A DNA stretch of 64,000 nucleotides from Chamaelirium japonicum (GCA_947650365.1 OX393549.1:23983347-24047346); one strand, 5' to 3'. Positions 23,185 through 35,737 are shown, counted from the stretch's first letter. Program-made: numbers and translations. The notes: a model not told the origin generated them from the letters alone.

Positions 23185-24306
23185 TCATAGTTGATACCTT
23201 CTTAATCTATCAAAGATAGCACGCAAATCATTCAGATGCGAAGACCTTTGTTTAGACTTCACGACTAGATCATCAACATAGCATTCTACATTTTGGTGAA
23301 GAATGTCATCAAAAATCCGCTGCATGGCTCGTTGGTAGGTACCTCCTGCGTTCTTTAGTCCAAAAGGCATTGCTTTATAACAAAAGATGCCCTTAGGTGT
23401 GCGGAAAGCTGTGAATTCTTTATCCTTCGGTGCCATTCGGATTTGATTGTATCCTGAGGAGCCATCCATGAAGGATAGAGCTTTATATCCCATTGTAGCA
23501 TCCACCATAAGTTCGGTGATTGGTAAAGGGAAATCGTCTTTGGGGCATGCATTATTCAAGTCTCTGAAGTCGACACATACTCTGATTTGCCCATTCTTCT
23601 TCTTCACGGGTACAACACTAGAGATCCAAGTAGGATACTTAACTTCTCTAATGAACCCTGCTTCAATTAGTTTGTTCACCTCGGCTTCAATTTGTGGAAT
23701 AAGTTCTGGGCGGTATCTTCTTTGGCCTTGCTTGATAGGATTAGCACCACGTTTCACGGCAAGCTGATGAACAACAATTTTGGGGTCTAAACCTGGCATT
23801 TCTTTATAAGACCAAGCGACGACGTTCTTGTATTCTTGGAGAAGCTTGACATACTCGACTTCTTCGTTCGTTGTTAGGAGAGAACTGACGAATGTCGGTC
23901 GTGGCTCTTCTTCAGTGCCGAGATTAATTTCTTTTAAATCATCCACAGTGGACTGCCCCCCTTCTTCAAGGACTGGAGGTGCATCAACTAAGTCACTGTC
24001 CGAAGAAGAAGACGAGCAATCGATGTACTCAGTAGAAATATGATTGACAGATACAACGATTTTCTTTTTCGACCCAGAGGAAGAAGATGCATTCAAACAT
24101 GCTGAATTGGTAGTAGAGTCAGAAGTAGCATCGATACTGATTGTCAAAGGAACATCCTGAAGAGGCGAAACTCGATGCCAGGTTAGACTGTGTCGCTGAA
24201 AAGACCCGCTGTGACCATAGGAGATTTTGGCATGTCGAGAATAAGCAAACCTGGGTGGGCGGGAGGGCTTTGCGAAACCAAGTTCAAGTCTGTCAAAGAC
24301 TGATTG
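23185..24306 (-). pseudogene. pol: Reverse transcriptase of the Tat/Ogre-like element
   Basis: The frame continues directly from the protease ORF after a TGA at 24307-24309. It opens with a SVFDRL-type linker, has a Ser/Asp-rich spacer and then the RT fingers-palm: GFIREVKYPTWISSVVPVKK, RVCVDFRDLNNACPKD, FMDGSSGYNQI, MPFGLKNAGGTYQRAM and the catalytic CYVDDLVVKS at about 23263-23280. RT copies element RNA into DNA inside the particle. All key residues of the shown part are present; only the bordering nonsense codons break it. Confidence 0.9.
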
Positions 24307-27300
24307 TCATGGATGATTATTTTTGACGATTTCAGATCTGATTCTTGGTTTTTTTATCCTCTCAAAGACTGAAGTTTGATTTGGCTTTAACTGGTGATGT
24401 ACATCGGGCATCTCATATTGTGCCATGAGTATTTCTTTCTTCTTTGCACGTCGTCGCCTTCTTCTTACTGACTTAGATAATGTCTGAAAGTCTTCATCTG
24501 TGTTACCGAGATACTTCTTTTCTACTGTGTCATCATCTGCATCATATAAAGCTTTTGTATAGTCTTCTTCATCTTGGGCTTCAATGAAGTTTGCGGACAT
24601 AGTTTCTTTTGCGCTTGTTTTGAGCACAATAGGGATTTGCTTGGCTCCAATGCCAGGTCGAGTTTGTGGTATATTTTCTCCAGCCAAGAAGAGCCGCTCT
24701 TGGGTTTTAGTTAAACCGTAAGGGGCTGTTCGTGGTGGTAATGTACCTAAACGTTCAACATCTTTTGGAGTGAATCCAGCTTTGCTCAGGAGACTTGATG
24801 CTTCGCTTCCCCATGTTCCTTCTGGTTTGAATGTAGAGTTGCCCTTACTTGAGTTAGTAGCTGATGTTAGGCTGTGCAGCGGCAATACCAAGTCTTCTTT
24901 TAAAGTGACCAAATTAGCATCTGTAAAAGAGGTTGATGGCTTTGTATGCATAGGAGTGAATAGTGGCTGTCCTATCTTTCGGCCTCTCTGTGGTACGAAA
25001 CTTAACACCGGAGCAGATTCAGCCATTTTTGAGGGATATTTATTAACCTTCTGTTTTCCTTTGATACTCTTCATTTGAACTGGCACCGCTTGCTGGTTTG
25101 ATTTCTTCGAATAAAGGACATAAAAATCGAATTTCCCTGAAGGTTGGCCAAGTTGACCTACTTCTGGGTCACCGTTCTCATATCTTTGTTTGAGAGATTG
25201 TTGCGATGACTTCTTGTTTTTCCTTCGCTGATCTTCATCATCTTCGTATTCCAATTCCAGAGCCTCTTCAAGGCATTCGTCACATTCGCAATCACCAAAC
25301 ATCGTATGACGTTGGGTTGGAGGATTTGGAGAGACCCTGACTGATGGAGTCACTTCTTTTGCCTCTGTTTCTTGGAGATAATTTGTAGGTGACATTTCCT
25401 TGATAACAGAGCCCTTACTGTGGTAGAATTTGGCGTCGGCGAGATAAGCTTCTGCTTCATTAAATGGTCTATCATCTGCCAGAACGCACTTCTCAATGCC
25501 CCCTTGGTGATATTTGAAACATTGATGTAATGTTGAAGGCATTATTTTATTCATATGCAGCCAAGGTCTTCCAAGTAAGAGTCGATAAGAGGTTTGACAG
25601 TCTATGACATGGAATAGAGTCATAGTGTCAAGTTCTCCGATTGACAACTTCAAGCGTATGATGCCGACAGCTGACTGTGCCCCTTGGTTGAAGCCTTGAA
25701 TGACCAATTTGCTTCTGGAAAGTTGATCATTTTTTATGCCCAAGTCCTTCATGGTTTGACTAGGCATGATATTGATAACCGATCCGCCATCTATCAATAT
25801 ACGAGTTACTGGTTTTTCATTGATATAACCAGAAACATAAAGAGGTCGGTTGTGCAACCGTGCTCCTAACTGTAAATCTTCGTCAGAGAAGGAGATAGTC
25901 AAATCACATTGGACTGATTTTTCTTCATTAGTCTTCACTTGATGACTCTCTGGGTCAGTCAATGCCGCAACCATAGCGTGGCGTGCATCTTCCGAAAGAT
26001 GGAAAGCCTCTATAAGTGGCAAATGTAACATAGCTTCATCATAAGTAGCTGCGAGGTTTCCTTCGATCGGCTCAACAGGAGGTATATTATCTGACACTTC
26101 TGGAGGCTGAAGAGTTAGTTCCTCATTTGATTCTTTCTCATGAACTTCTGCCATATAGCAAGTTGACAAAGATGATAAATCATTTTCGAAGAAATCTTCA
26201 GGAATGAAGTCTTTCAGTGTAAGAGGTCGCCGGACGGCTTGATGTAATATTTCTTCATCATTGACTGTAAGAATTTTAGGCATACTTTTCTTTTGGCCTT
26301 TCTTCTTCAAAGACTTCTTGACGTAAGTCTTTTCTCTCGTTCCCTTAGACTTATCGAAGATTATGGGAGAGACTTTACGGAGAGGGGCTTGAGGGGTTCT
26401 TTTATTTCGAACCACCAAGGTCCATCCATCATTCTGTTCCGAATCCTCTTTTTCAAGGGGATAGTCATTCTCTTTTGGAGGCAAGGGGGCTTCTTTCGTT
26501 GGTAGACTTTTACAACTCTTGATCTGATTTTTGCACATCTGGATTCTGAGTTCTGGTGCCCCCAAGCTTGCAACCTGAGTAACATGCATATGCCTCCTTA
26601 CTGAAGAATGTTGCTTGTTGAGGAGGGCTGAAGTCTTTATCTTGAAAACTAGCCTCTTCCTTGCTGCTGGAATTTGAACTGGTGGAAGAGAACCGAAGAC
26701 AATGGATGTCATGTTAGTTGCGACTATTTCATCAGAAGGCAACTCAATCTTTCCTTGACGTGCCAACGACATGATTTTCTCTTTGAACACAAAACATTTT
26801 TCGATAGGGTGACTCACGACCCTATGATATTTGCAATATAAAGGGTCATCAACTCTATTTGCTTCTTCTGGTCTCTTGGATAAAGGTATTTCAATCATCT
26901 TCTCCTCCAAGAGTTGGTCAAGCATGGCTGAAACTTCCGAGTCTGGAAAGGGATACTTCTTCGCTTGGAGCTCTTCTAAGGTCATCCGGGGTGGCCTTTG
27001 CTGTGAAGACTCAGGAGTAGGCTTGGTGTTGTCTGGTCTATCTTTCATCTTCAAGGGTTTTGAAGAAGAAGCGATGTTTACAACATTTGTTTGTTTTGCT
27101 TTTAGGGCTGACATTTTTTCTTTGCCATCTGCCTTAGACTTCGAAAAGTCCATTGGCTTGGAATCTCCGTGAGTAGCCAAGCTAAGCTCCATATCGTGAG
27201 CTCGTGTGGCCAATTCTTCAAAGGAGCTGGGTTTGATTCCCTGGAGAATATAGAGTAATCCCCAATGCATTCCTTGAATGCACATCTCTATTGCTGAAGA

Positions 27301-27456
27301 CTCGGAGAGTCGATCCCGTGAGTTGAGAGCAAGGTTTCTCCATCGATCGATATAGTCTATGACCTTCTCATCTTTGCGTTGCTTGACAGCAGTAAGTTCC
27401 ACCATACTCACCACACGCCGAGTGCTGTAGAACCGAGTGAGAAACTCCTGTTCTAA
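24307..27456 (-). pseudogene. gag-pro: gag C-terminal half and aspartic protease of the Tat/Ogre-like element
   Basis: About 1,035 codons in one frame. The start continues the gag domain (QRKDEKVIDYIDRWRNL). A Cys/His motif, CKYHRVVSHPIEKC, lies near residue 195, and basic low-complexity linkers follow. The retroviral-type aspartic protease has its active site in ILIDGGSVINIMP (near 25796), a hydrophobic flap and LLLGRPWLH. Long charged spacers then lead toward RT. Protease cleaves the polyprotein. The gag frame upstream is separated by the TAA at 27457-27459. The size and spacer-rich layout fit Ogre-like elements. Confidence 0.88.
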
Positions 27457-28371
27457 TTATTCCCAGCTATCGATAGACCCTGGAGTGAGGTCTACATACC
27501 ATTCGAATGCGGTCCCTTTGATAGACCGAACGAATTGTTTGACCATTTCATCATCATAAATGCCAGCATTGTTACAAGTTTCTATGAAGTGGGCAATATG
27601 TTGCTTTGGATTGTCTTTTCCTTCGAATTGCTGGAACTTGGGTGGGTTGTATCCTGCTGGAAAGCATAAGTCTTGGATACGTTGGGAGTAAGGCTTGGTG
27701 TACCCTACTGTGGACTTAGAAAATCCGTCTCCCCTTGCTTGGATCATACTCGCGACCATAGACTGTAATTGTTCAACAGTCATAGGTGAAGATGTAGGCA
27801 TGATTGCACCTATCTCTGGAGAAGTGATCATCGGCGGCATCAAAGTCCGAGTAGTCGTGGGGAGGGCCTTGGTTGTTGCAGGAACCAAAGCCTCTTCCTT
27901 AGTACCCATTTTTTGGAGAAGACTATTGATTTGACGATCCTTTTCTGCCATTGTCTGGACCATCTGAGCCATGAGTTGACTCATTTGTCGTACTTCCTCC
28001 TCAAGTTTAGTCATTGTGGAGTTAGTAGGATTTGGGCGAACTTCCTGGCGTGCCTCGAGAGTCTCAACGTCGTCTTCCGAGACATAGTCATAATGAACAA
28101 CAGCGTCCACATGACCATCTGGATTGAAGATTACTTCGTCTCTCATCCCGAGTTCCTTAGTGCATAGGATATCTCCCTCGGTTTCGACTTCAGGTAGAAC
28201 TGAAGAAGTAGTCTTCTTGCGCCTAGTGTAGACACGTAGTGCAGGGGCCTCCTCGGATGCCGAAACATTAGCATTCGTGGTGACATTCTCCTGATTGCCT
28301 TGTTGGAGTATATTTGACTCAACAACAGGCATAGTGACGGGAACAACCATAGCATCGCCGATAGCAACCAT
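27457..28371 (-). pseudogene. gag: gag N-terminal part of the Tat/Ogre-like element
   Basis: I chose the ATG at 28371 because the preceding frame reads through the primer-binding site. The protein has an acidic N-terminal region, a coiled coil (TKLEEEVRQMSQLMAQMVQ) and the start of the Retrotrans_gag domain (FQQFEGKDNPKQHIAHFIET, GTAFEWYVDLTPGSIDSWE). A TAA at 27457-27459 follows SWE. The next codons continue the same frame into LEQEF and on into the large gag-protease ORF, so a glutamine codon was probably lost by C-to-T change. Confidence 0.88.
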
Positions 28372-28460
28372 ATTGAAAATTTGAATTAGAGGAATTCTTC
28401 GTAAGGAAGAAAACTTCGAGTATGAGAACCAACGAAATGGAGGGATGAAAGGAGACGGAG

Positions 28461-28478
28461 GTCCCCCTGGGCGTGCCA
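28461..28478 (-). promoter_or_regulatory. Putative primer-binding site of the Tat/Ogre-like element
   Basis: TGGCACGCCCAGGGGGAC on the minus strand, seven nucleotides inside the 5' LTR. It starts with TGG, complementary to a tRNA CCA end. I could not match it to a particular tRNA from memory. Confidence 0.6.
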
Positions 28479-28485
28479 AAAGATT

Positions 28486-30409
28486 TGTATGAGCAAATAT
28501 TTAATTTTTCACTCAAGTACAAATTTCAAAGGACTCGCTTCGAGGGAGCGGAGTACAAAATGTATATCAGGAGATTGCGGGGAAATCCGTCTTTGATCCT
28601 TTGATACTCGATTTCGAAGTACAAAGATTACAACAAGTGAGAAAATGAAAAGAGAAGAGCGTTGCGGTGCTTGATCCTTCCGGGCTTTGCGCGTGATCGG
28701 CTAGGGGCTTTGCTTTACTCTTCTTCTCCTAGAATCTTCACTTATTCTTCGCTTGTTCTTCGACTTGCTTTGGACTTGAATCTTCAATTTTCCATCTTCG
28801 ATCTTCGGTTTTCGATTTTCTTTGGTTTGCTTCGATCTTCGATCCTTCTTCTCCGGGATTTCTTGGAGCTTTGAAGTATCTTCAATTGGGAGCTTTGTAG
28901 GTTCTTGTTGATATGGCCAAAGATCCTTTCTTCTCTTCTTGTCTCTTCTTTTATAAGGATCGAAGTAGTTATTGTAGAGAATAACTACTTCGGGTGGTTG
29001 AAGCAACCGCCTGGTGGTTTCTATAACTTCCCTTGGATGGTTAGAGAAACTTCCAGGTGGTTTACATAACTCCTTGATGATTATGATCATATTCAAGTGG
29101 TTTTGTAACTTCCACTGGTAGTTTAATCCTTTTGAGTTTGAGTGAACCGGTCTGATTAAAATGACTTATGGTTCGGGTCTTAAAATCCGAGTCGACTTAC
29201 TGCGACTCAGATTTTAACAAAGTTAACTCTTGATCCGGTCCTTTCTGACTTGGTGGATTCAACAAGTTTGTCGAATCTAGCGTAAGTTTAGTTGTAGAAG
29301 CTTAAGCTTGACTATTCTTCGGCCTTGTATATCGGCTTGTCGAAGGATGCTCATCTCTAAGTATCATTCTATTGACTTAGATATAGCCTTTGGACGATAG
29401 GGATATAGTACTTTCCTTACTCTCAGACTTGGTCAAATTTTAGAGCGTAAGGAAGCAAGAAAAATTTTCCTGGTCATCAGGGAAATAAAGTCTTCCAGAC
29501 TTAGCCAAATTTCTGAGTGTAGGCAAAAATTTTCCTGGTCATCAGGGAAATAAAGTATAAGGAAGCAAAATTTCCCTGGTCATCAGGGAAATAAAGTCTT
29601 CAAGACTTAACCAAATTTCTGAGTGTAGAGAAAAATTTCCCTGGTCATCAGGGAAATAAAGTCTTCCAGACTTAGCCAAATTTTCGAGTGTAGAGAAAAA
29701 TTTCCCTGGTCATCAGGGAAATAAAGTATAAGGAAGCAAAATTTCCCTGGTCATCAGGAAAATAAAGTCTTCCAGACTTAGCCAAATTTCTGAGTGTAGA
29801 GAAAAATTTCCCTGGTCATCAGGGAAATAAAGTCTTCCAGACTTAGCCAAATTTTTGAGTGTAGAGCAAAATTTCCCTGGTCATCAGGGAAATAAAGTAT
29901 AAGGAAGCAAAATTTCCCTGGTCATCAGGAAAATAAAGTCTTCCAGACTTAGCCAAATTTTCGAGTGTAGAGAAAAAATTTTCTGGTCATCAGGGAAACG
30001 AAGTATAAGGAAGCAAAATTTTCCTGGTCATCAGGGAAATAAAGTCTTCCAGACTTAGCCAAATTTCTGAGTGTAGAGAAAAATTTCCCTGGTCATCAGG
30101 GAAATAAAGTCTTCCAGACTTAGCCAAATTTCTGAGTGTAGAGGAAAATTTCCCTGGTCATCAGGGAAATAAAGTATAAGGAAGTAAAATTTCCCTGGTC
30201 ATCAGGGAAATAAAGTCTTCCAGACTTAGCCAAATTTCAGAATGTAGGAAGCAAAATTTCCCTGATCATCAGGGAAATAAAGTCTTCCAGACTTAGCCAA
30301 ATTTCAGAATGTAGGAAGCAAAATTTCCCTGGTCATCAGGGAAATAAAGTCTTCCAGACTTAGCCAAATTTTTGATTTTCCGGCTTTAGGCAATATTTCA
30401 ATGTCTACA
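28486..30409 (-). repeat. 5' LTR of the Tat/Ogre-like element
   Basis: 1,924 bp, the partner of 4371-6162, with the same hairpin array at 29455-30370. It is followed by the right copy of the duplication AATCC. Confidence 0.93.
29455..30370. repeat. Tandem hairpin array in the 5' LTR
   Basis: About 16 copies of the TTTCCCTGGTCATCAGGGAA hairpin with the same two spacer types as in the other LTR. There are about two more copies than at 5340-6120. This accounts for the 132-bp length difference between the LTRs. Confidence 0.9.
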
Positions 30410-30932
30410 AATCCGCTGTGCAGTCTGTACTACTCGAGCATATTGAATAACCAAGAGTCGCTCCGACCCTCCAACATCTTCTTTCCATAGTTGATTGACA
30501 GCCAGCACTAGTTCAATGGTCAATATACCCTTTCCAATTTGGGAGTCCCACTAATACTATCCCAGATTCCCAATATTCTGTTTCACTTCCTTCCAAACAA
30601 AAAAAAATCACTTTTTTGCACTAAAGCCCATAACCGATCGAAGTCGGACGTCCTCCATGGCTCCATCCTAGATTCTCAATCTTCTATTACATCTATGGTT
30701 ATAGTACTAGATGTCCAAAAAAAATTTGCATTTTGATTCACTGCAAACCTTAATTGGGCTGGTCCGAACTCGGCCCGAAGCCCGAAAAACGAATTGGGCT
30801 GAGTTTGGGTTGAATAAAGTGAAAATTTTTTGGGCTGAATTCGGACTTGGAAAAGCCGATTCATATACAAGCCGAGTTCGAGCAAGGCTTGGCCCGACCC
30901 GACCCGGCCCGATTGACAGGCCTAGAGAATAT

Positions 30933-31729
30933 ACGGCTAGTCTTTACATGAACAGATGGGCTGTTGTAAAGCTACTTCAACTACCGACCAACATCAAGTA
31001 CCATTCACGACCCGAGCTTGAACGGAGGTAAATGACACGCACAGCTCCAAATCGGGCCAAATGAAGTATTAGTATTTCAACGGCTGTGATTCTCATTACA
31101 CAAGGCATCACAAGCTATAGAAAAGCAAGGAGTGAGAATATCATTACCCACCAACTTCTCTCTTGTTTTAAGTTTAGTTGACTTCACAAGTGCCCTCCGA
31201 TCAAGCATCAATGGCTGGAATTAGCTCTTGTATGAGTGGCCAAACTTGATGGCAAGCTGGCAGTCAGTACTGATTTGATTTGGTGCAATTATGGCAATCA
31301 AGACAGGGTCGTCGAACCTAGATAACACCAACGGCCAGGATTATTTCCCAGCAAATGAGGAGAAGAGAGAGCTCATCTCAATCAGGATTCATCTCTTCTC
31401 CGACCGAACGGGTTAGAGCCACTGGTCGGGATTCACCTCATCGCCGGCCATCCCTCTATAGATCTACCGATCGGGATCCGTCTCCTCACCGGCCTTGCAT
31501 GAGGAACCCCCCCCCCCGGACGTGGAATTGCACTATGGGCATGGCCGGTCGCTCGTTTCGCGTCGGCCAGCCGTGCATGAGCAAGCCCCTCCTCCCCGGT
31601 GGGTGGCTGCGAACTATGAGGACCCGACTCCGCGCTTCGACTCGTCTTGGACAGGTGCAGCCGGTTGCACACTACGCACCTCTTCGGATAGAGCGAGACG
31701 GTTGTGCAATCCCTATATTCGCGCAACGA
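30933..31729. other. Gene-less stretch
   Basis: No supported gene. The long plus frame from 31355 is an Arg/Pro/Ser-rich open frame in GC-rich sequence that continues into an LTR-like region and shows no domain. Confidence 0.4.
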
Positions 31730-32069
31730 ACTCATGTGAAGATCACGCATCCCAGTCATATGGCAGTTACTTTCGAAAATCCCTGTCGGGCGACTGTTAC
31801 GGGAAGGCAACCCACGCCCCGAGATTCCCGATCAACTAGTATGACAAGTTGCACCCCGGCCATAACTGCCGAGCACCCGCAAGGCAACACGTTATCCTCA
31901 CGCAGACAGTTGAGCAAATTACGAGATCACGTTATCAATGTCGCCCCGTGCGAAGCCCCCCAACTGTCATCCCAAGACATTATAAAAAGGGACCTACCCC
32001 TTCAGAAGAGATGACCGAATTTCTGGAGGAGGTGCTGTCCATTGCATTACTGGATTTTCGGAGCTACAT

Positions 32070-32146
<77 letters not shown>

Positions 32147-32350
32147 CTTGAGAGGTCAGCATTTTGGGAGGCCGGTCCTCTCTGGGTGTAATTGGGTCAG
32201 GGTGAGTGTTTGTAACTTGTTTAGTTTACTAGTGCATTCTCACCCCACCTCGTGGCTTTTTTCCTTCGACGTTGTGAAGGGCTTTTCCACGTAAATCTGG
32301 TTTTCTGTGTTCCTTGGTTTGTTAGATTGTACCTGCCAACCGAACCGCTC
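31730..32350 (+). repeat. LTR-like sequence (possible solo LTR)
   Basis: Has ACATTATAAAAAGGGACC (TATA box near 31980), a (GA)n tract, and then a U5-like end with CCACCTCGTGGC and CCACGTAAATCTGG, motifs common near the R/U5 of plant LTRs. I could not fix TG/CA borders or a duplication, so this is only a probable LTR fragment. Confidence 0.35.
32072..32145. repeat. (GA)n microsatellite
   Basis: About 37 GA units in the transcribed part of the LTR-like sequence. Confidence 0.95.
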
Positions 32351-32436
32351 CAAACTAGAAAATCCATGTGGCTAGGGCCAGTACCCAATATCTCTTGAAT
32401 AGCAGGAAACCTCGTAGTTGTAATGTTGTATGGTGT

Positions 32437-32479
32437 GGGGGGGGGGGGGGGGGAGAGAGAGAGAGAGAGAGAGAGAGAG
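32437..32479. repeat. (G)n(GA)n microsatellite
   Basis: 17 consecutive G followed by 13 GA units. Confidence 0.9.
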
Positions 32480-32629
32480 TTGGTGAACGGTCCGATCAGT
32501 TCTAACTAAAGTACAAATAAATGATATAGACAAAAATATCCTTCACAACAATTTAAATTTTCACTTTGAATGTTATAGTTTTTTCTGAAACTAATTGAAC
32601 CTTCACAGTCGGAGCTACTCGCCGCCGTC

Positions 32630-32945
32630 GAACTGAATCTAAACCTAACACTAAACTTAAGATCTATAGGCAATAGAATAAACTCTAGACCTAGGAATCC
32701 CAATTCTAACCGAACCCCTCCGTCCTCGGCTCCTTCTCGTCTACGCTGCTCGTCACGGCCCCAAGCAGCTGCAACTTGAGGTCGCGCCTGCTGCAGCTGC
32801 CAACTCTACTGCTCAAGCCCGCCTCCGCCACCGCTGGCCGCCACCTTTAATTGTTGCTCGTGCTCTCCTGATTGATGGAAAGAGAGGCCAAATGTGAGGA
32901 CGATTTCAAGGTTTTAAAAATAATCAGGGACCTAACGTTAGCGGA
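32630..32945. repeat. Dispersed repeat, copy 1 of 2
   Basis: Matches 60747-61055 in the same orientation, including CTATAGGCAATAGAATAAAC, GAACCCCTCCGTCC, AGCTGCAACTTGAG and the AGGGACCTAACGTTA end. The core is GC-rich (CCGCC motifs) with a split minus frame. It could be a duplicated gene fragment carried by a transposon or a non-autonomous element. Unidentified. Confidence 0.55.
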
Positions 32946-33431
32946 GATACCTTTCGTTTGCAGATCGCCTTCGGGGACGACGGCTCCAGCAGCGGAACTA
33001 GACCACGATGTGTTGGGAGGGGCGGGCTGAGATGATAGGAGCTACGACAGACGAGGCTTTCACAGGTGAATTTCTATCAACGATGTGTGCAATCCATGGG
33101 TTAGAAGTTTTGTACCTTTTTCGAAGATTGACAAAGGAGACCAATGAGGAGAAAATTCTTGAATAATTTTTTTTTCCAGATCGTCTTGGATTAAGAAGTA
33201 TATAGGGTTTTAAATCTGGGATATGTAATATCTAGGTAAGGTGCTAACATTTCAAACTTTAGGGAGCGATGTGGAATAAAATAAACTACACAGAGGATAA
33301 GTGTTTTTGTGCAAAACTTCAGGGGGCATAGTATAATTTACCTTAAATTTATAATTGGGGTTCATCCTCCTTCGTCCTTCCAAATTAACTTAAGAACCAG
33401 GGCCAAGACTAAAGCTAAAATATACCTCTTA

Positions 33432-33797
33432 GAACATCTCCAACCGTCCGCTATATTGGCAAATATAGCGGACGGAGGCCTCCAATCCTCTGTTATTCTC
33501 CCCTGCATTTATGCAGGAGGGTGTTTTGGCCGGCAAATATAGCAGGAATGGGGACGAAATAGCAGTGGCTACTATTTGGGTGGGATTTTCATCAATACCG
33601 AAATCGCCCTCCAAAGTATGTATACATTCAATATAATGACAAATAAATCCTTTAAAAATAAAATAAAATAAGATACATTTCTTGAATATGCTAAAATATA
33701 GAGGCCATGATTGGAGATGGAAGGCCTCCATTTGGGAATATTTAGGAAATATTCTTATTTGACAATGGCAAAATAAAGGGGATGGTTGGAGATGCTC
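33432..33797. mobile_element. MITE with GAACATCTCCAACC ends
   Basis: The left end is GAACATCTCCAACCGTCC and the right end is its inverse (GAGCATCTCCAACC on the other strand), with TA immediately outside each end. 366 bp, no frame. The ends resemble the widespread plant GAGCATCTCCAAC MITE family. Confidence 0.75.
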
Positions 33798-33959
33798 TAA
33801 AGAGTACAGATCTCCTCTAGTCGGTCGCCCTGGTCGGTGGGACCGACTCACATCACAGCCGACACAGCTGCATGCATGGGGTTGTCTGCCATCGTGCGAT
33901 TCTGATGTGCGCACGCCCACCGATTGAGCCGACGACCGATGGGAGGAGTTCTGAACTGC

Positions 33960-34303
33960 CTTAGAAAGCGTGGCACCTCCACTTCCACAAGGGATTTTTT
34001 GCATACACCCCCCTAACTATATTGATATTAAAAATAACACCTTTACTCTTTAAAATTTACAAATAGCTTCCTCACATGTTTTAAATTTTACAAAAACACA
34101 TATATGCACAACTTTATGATCATTTTACCCTTAGTTGTGGTCGGTGCTTGGTGGGTGGGAGGAGGAAAGAGAGGGGGTGATGATGACGAGGAGAATGAAG
34201 GTTGGGGCGACGACATGCACATTGCTCAAAGACCAAGTAGTCTAAGGGTAAAATGGTTAAGAAATAGCTACAATGTTTTCTTTGCAAAAATTTAGATATG
34301 CCA
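33960..34303. mobile_element. Dispersed ~350-bp repeat, copy 2
   Basis: Second copy of the repeat at 3751-4107, same orientation, with many point differences and small indels. Confidence 0.5.
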
Positions 34304-34310
34304 TTGCTAG

Positions 34311-34714
34311 GGGATTATTAATAGTGTAAGGATCATGTGCCTTAAATTTTTGTCATCCTTTGTTGCTTTCAAAGTTATTCGATGCCCTAGAGGATTTAGA
34401 ATTTGCTGGATTTTTGCGGATGTAATCATCCCACCTTAGATAGAAAATCCACAAAAATTCAACACATTCTAAAATTTCTAGGGGCACCAAATATTACAAG
34501 TTTTATCCACCGTCCGTTTTTATCTGTTAACTTTTATTATATATTGATGCCCCTAGAAGTTTTAGAATGTGCTAGTGTTTTATAAATGTTCTATATAAGG
34601 TAGAATGATTACATCCACAAAAAAGCATCACATTCTAAACACTCAAGGGCATCAAATAAAAATTAAAGGCAAAAATTTAAGACATAGGACTCTGATCCTT
34701 ATTAATAAACCCTA
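34311..34714. mobile_element. MITE with long inverted ends
   Basis: About 40-bp imperfect terminal inverted repeats: left GATTATTAATAGTGTAAGGA...TTAAATTTTTG, right the reverse, ending CCTTATTAATAAACC. Inner subterminal repeats with TAGAATGT and TGATTACATCC pair as well. Non-coding. Confidence 0.6.
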
Positions 34715-34830
34715 AAATATAAGAGGGCTATTCATAAAATCACTATTTTATGCAAAAATCCCCATCAGGCATGCAAAGCCATAGCCATAACAATCAACAA
34801 AGGCATCTAATCAAATAGTCTAATAGTATC

Positions 34831-35285
<455 letters not shown>

Positions 35286-35287
35286 TA

Positions 35288-35735
35288 TCTATACTAAAAT
35301 GGAAGCCTTTCTCCCATGTTGTAACACGTGGATGTCTTTTAAAGAGCTAGAATTCTTCTTCCGTGTGTGAACGCGGCTCTCTTTTAAATCTATTTAAAAA
35401 CTTACCATAAAGATGATAAATTTTCATTCAATGGTATTTAATGGTCATTTGATGTTAATCTCTCTCTCTCTCTCATGACACGTGGACGCCTTTTAAAGAG
35501 CTAATTCTTCTTCCGTGTGTGAACGTGGCTCTCTTCTAAATCCATTTAAAAACCAACCATAAAGATGATAATTATTCTTTCAATGGCATTTAAAAATCTA
35601 CCATATAATCTCTCTCTCTCTAACAAGTGAATCACACTTACTTCTGATTTCCCATTTCTTTGAACAGTTGCAATGCCGTCTTTGCCAAGTGGCGTTCATC
35701 AAGCACATTCGAGCATTGCTCGGGTTTCTTACTAG
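35288..35735 (+). mobile_element. Non-autonomous Helitron copy B
   Basis: Starts TCTATACTAAAATGG two bases after copy A's CTAG and ends with a CGAGCATTGCTCG hairpin plus GGTTTCTTACTAG. The 5' half occurs twice inside (ACACGTGGA at about 35325 and 35482), so it is internally duplicated. Confidence 0.7.
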
Positions 35736-35737
35736 TA

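Larger units (their letters stand above)
4371..30409 (-). mobile_element. Tat/Ogre-like Ty3/gypsy LTR retrotransposon
   Basis: Full element on the minus strand. The 5' LTR is 28486-30409 and the 3' LTR is 4371-6162. Both LTRs run from TGTATGAG to GTCTACA on the plus strand and are flanked by the 5-bp duplication AATCC (4366-4370 and 30410-30414). The internal order is primer-binding site, gag, aspartic protease, RT, RNase H, a second archaeal-type RNase H, integrase, an antisense extra ORF and a polypurine tract. The double RNase H and the extra ORF between integrase and 3' LTR are known marks of the Tat clade (Ogre/Retand relatives). It is interrupted by another retrotransposon at 7111-18225. 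Without that insert the element is about 14.9 kb. The coding frames carry at least four nonsense codons and one frameshift, so it is not autonomous now. Confidence 0.92.
4152..30924. mobile_element. hAT-type non-autonomous element, split by later insertions
   Basis: The left end TAGGACTGTCAATTGGG at 4152 and the inverted right end at 30907-30924 (TAGGCCTGTCAATCGGG on the other strand) are flanked by identical 8-bp sequences, GAGAATAT, at 4144-4151 and 30925-30932. This is a perfect hAT-sized duplication. Without the inserted LTR element at 4371-30409 the element would be only about 730 bp, made of 4152-4370 plus 30415-30924. It has no coding capacity and contains many GGGCT/AGCCC motifs. It is the oldest layer of the nest. 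Confidence 0.8.

Noticed and set aside
31355-32014. A 219-codon plus frame rich in Arg, Pro and Ser
   Set aside because: No domain, competing open frames on both strands, and continues into an LTR-like region with a TATA box and (GA)n.
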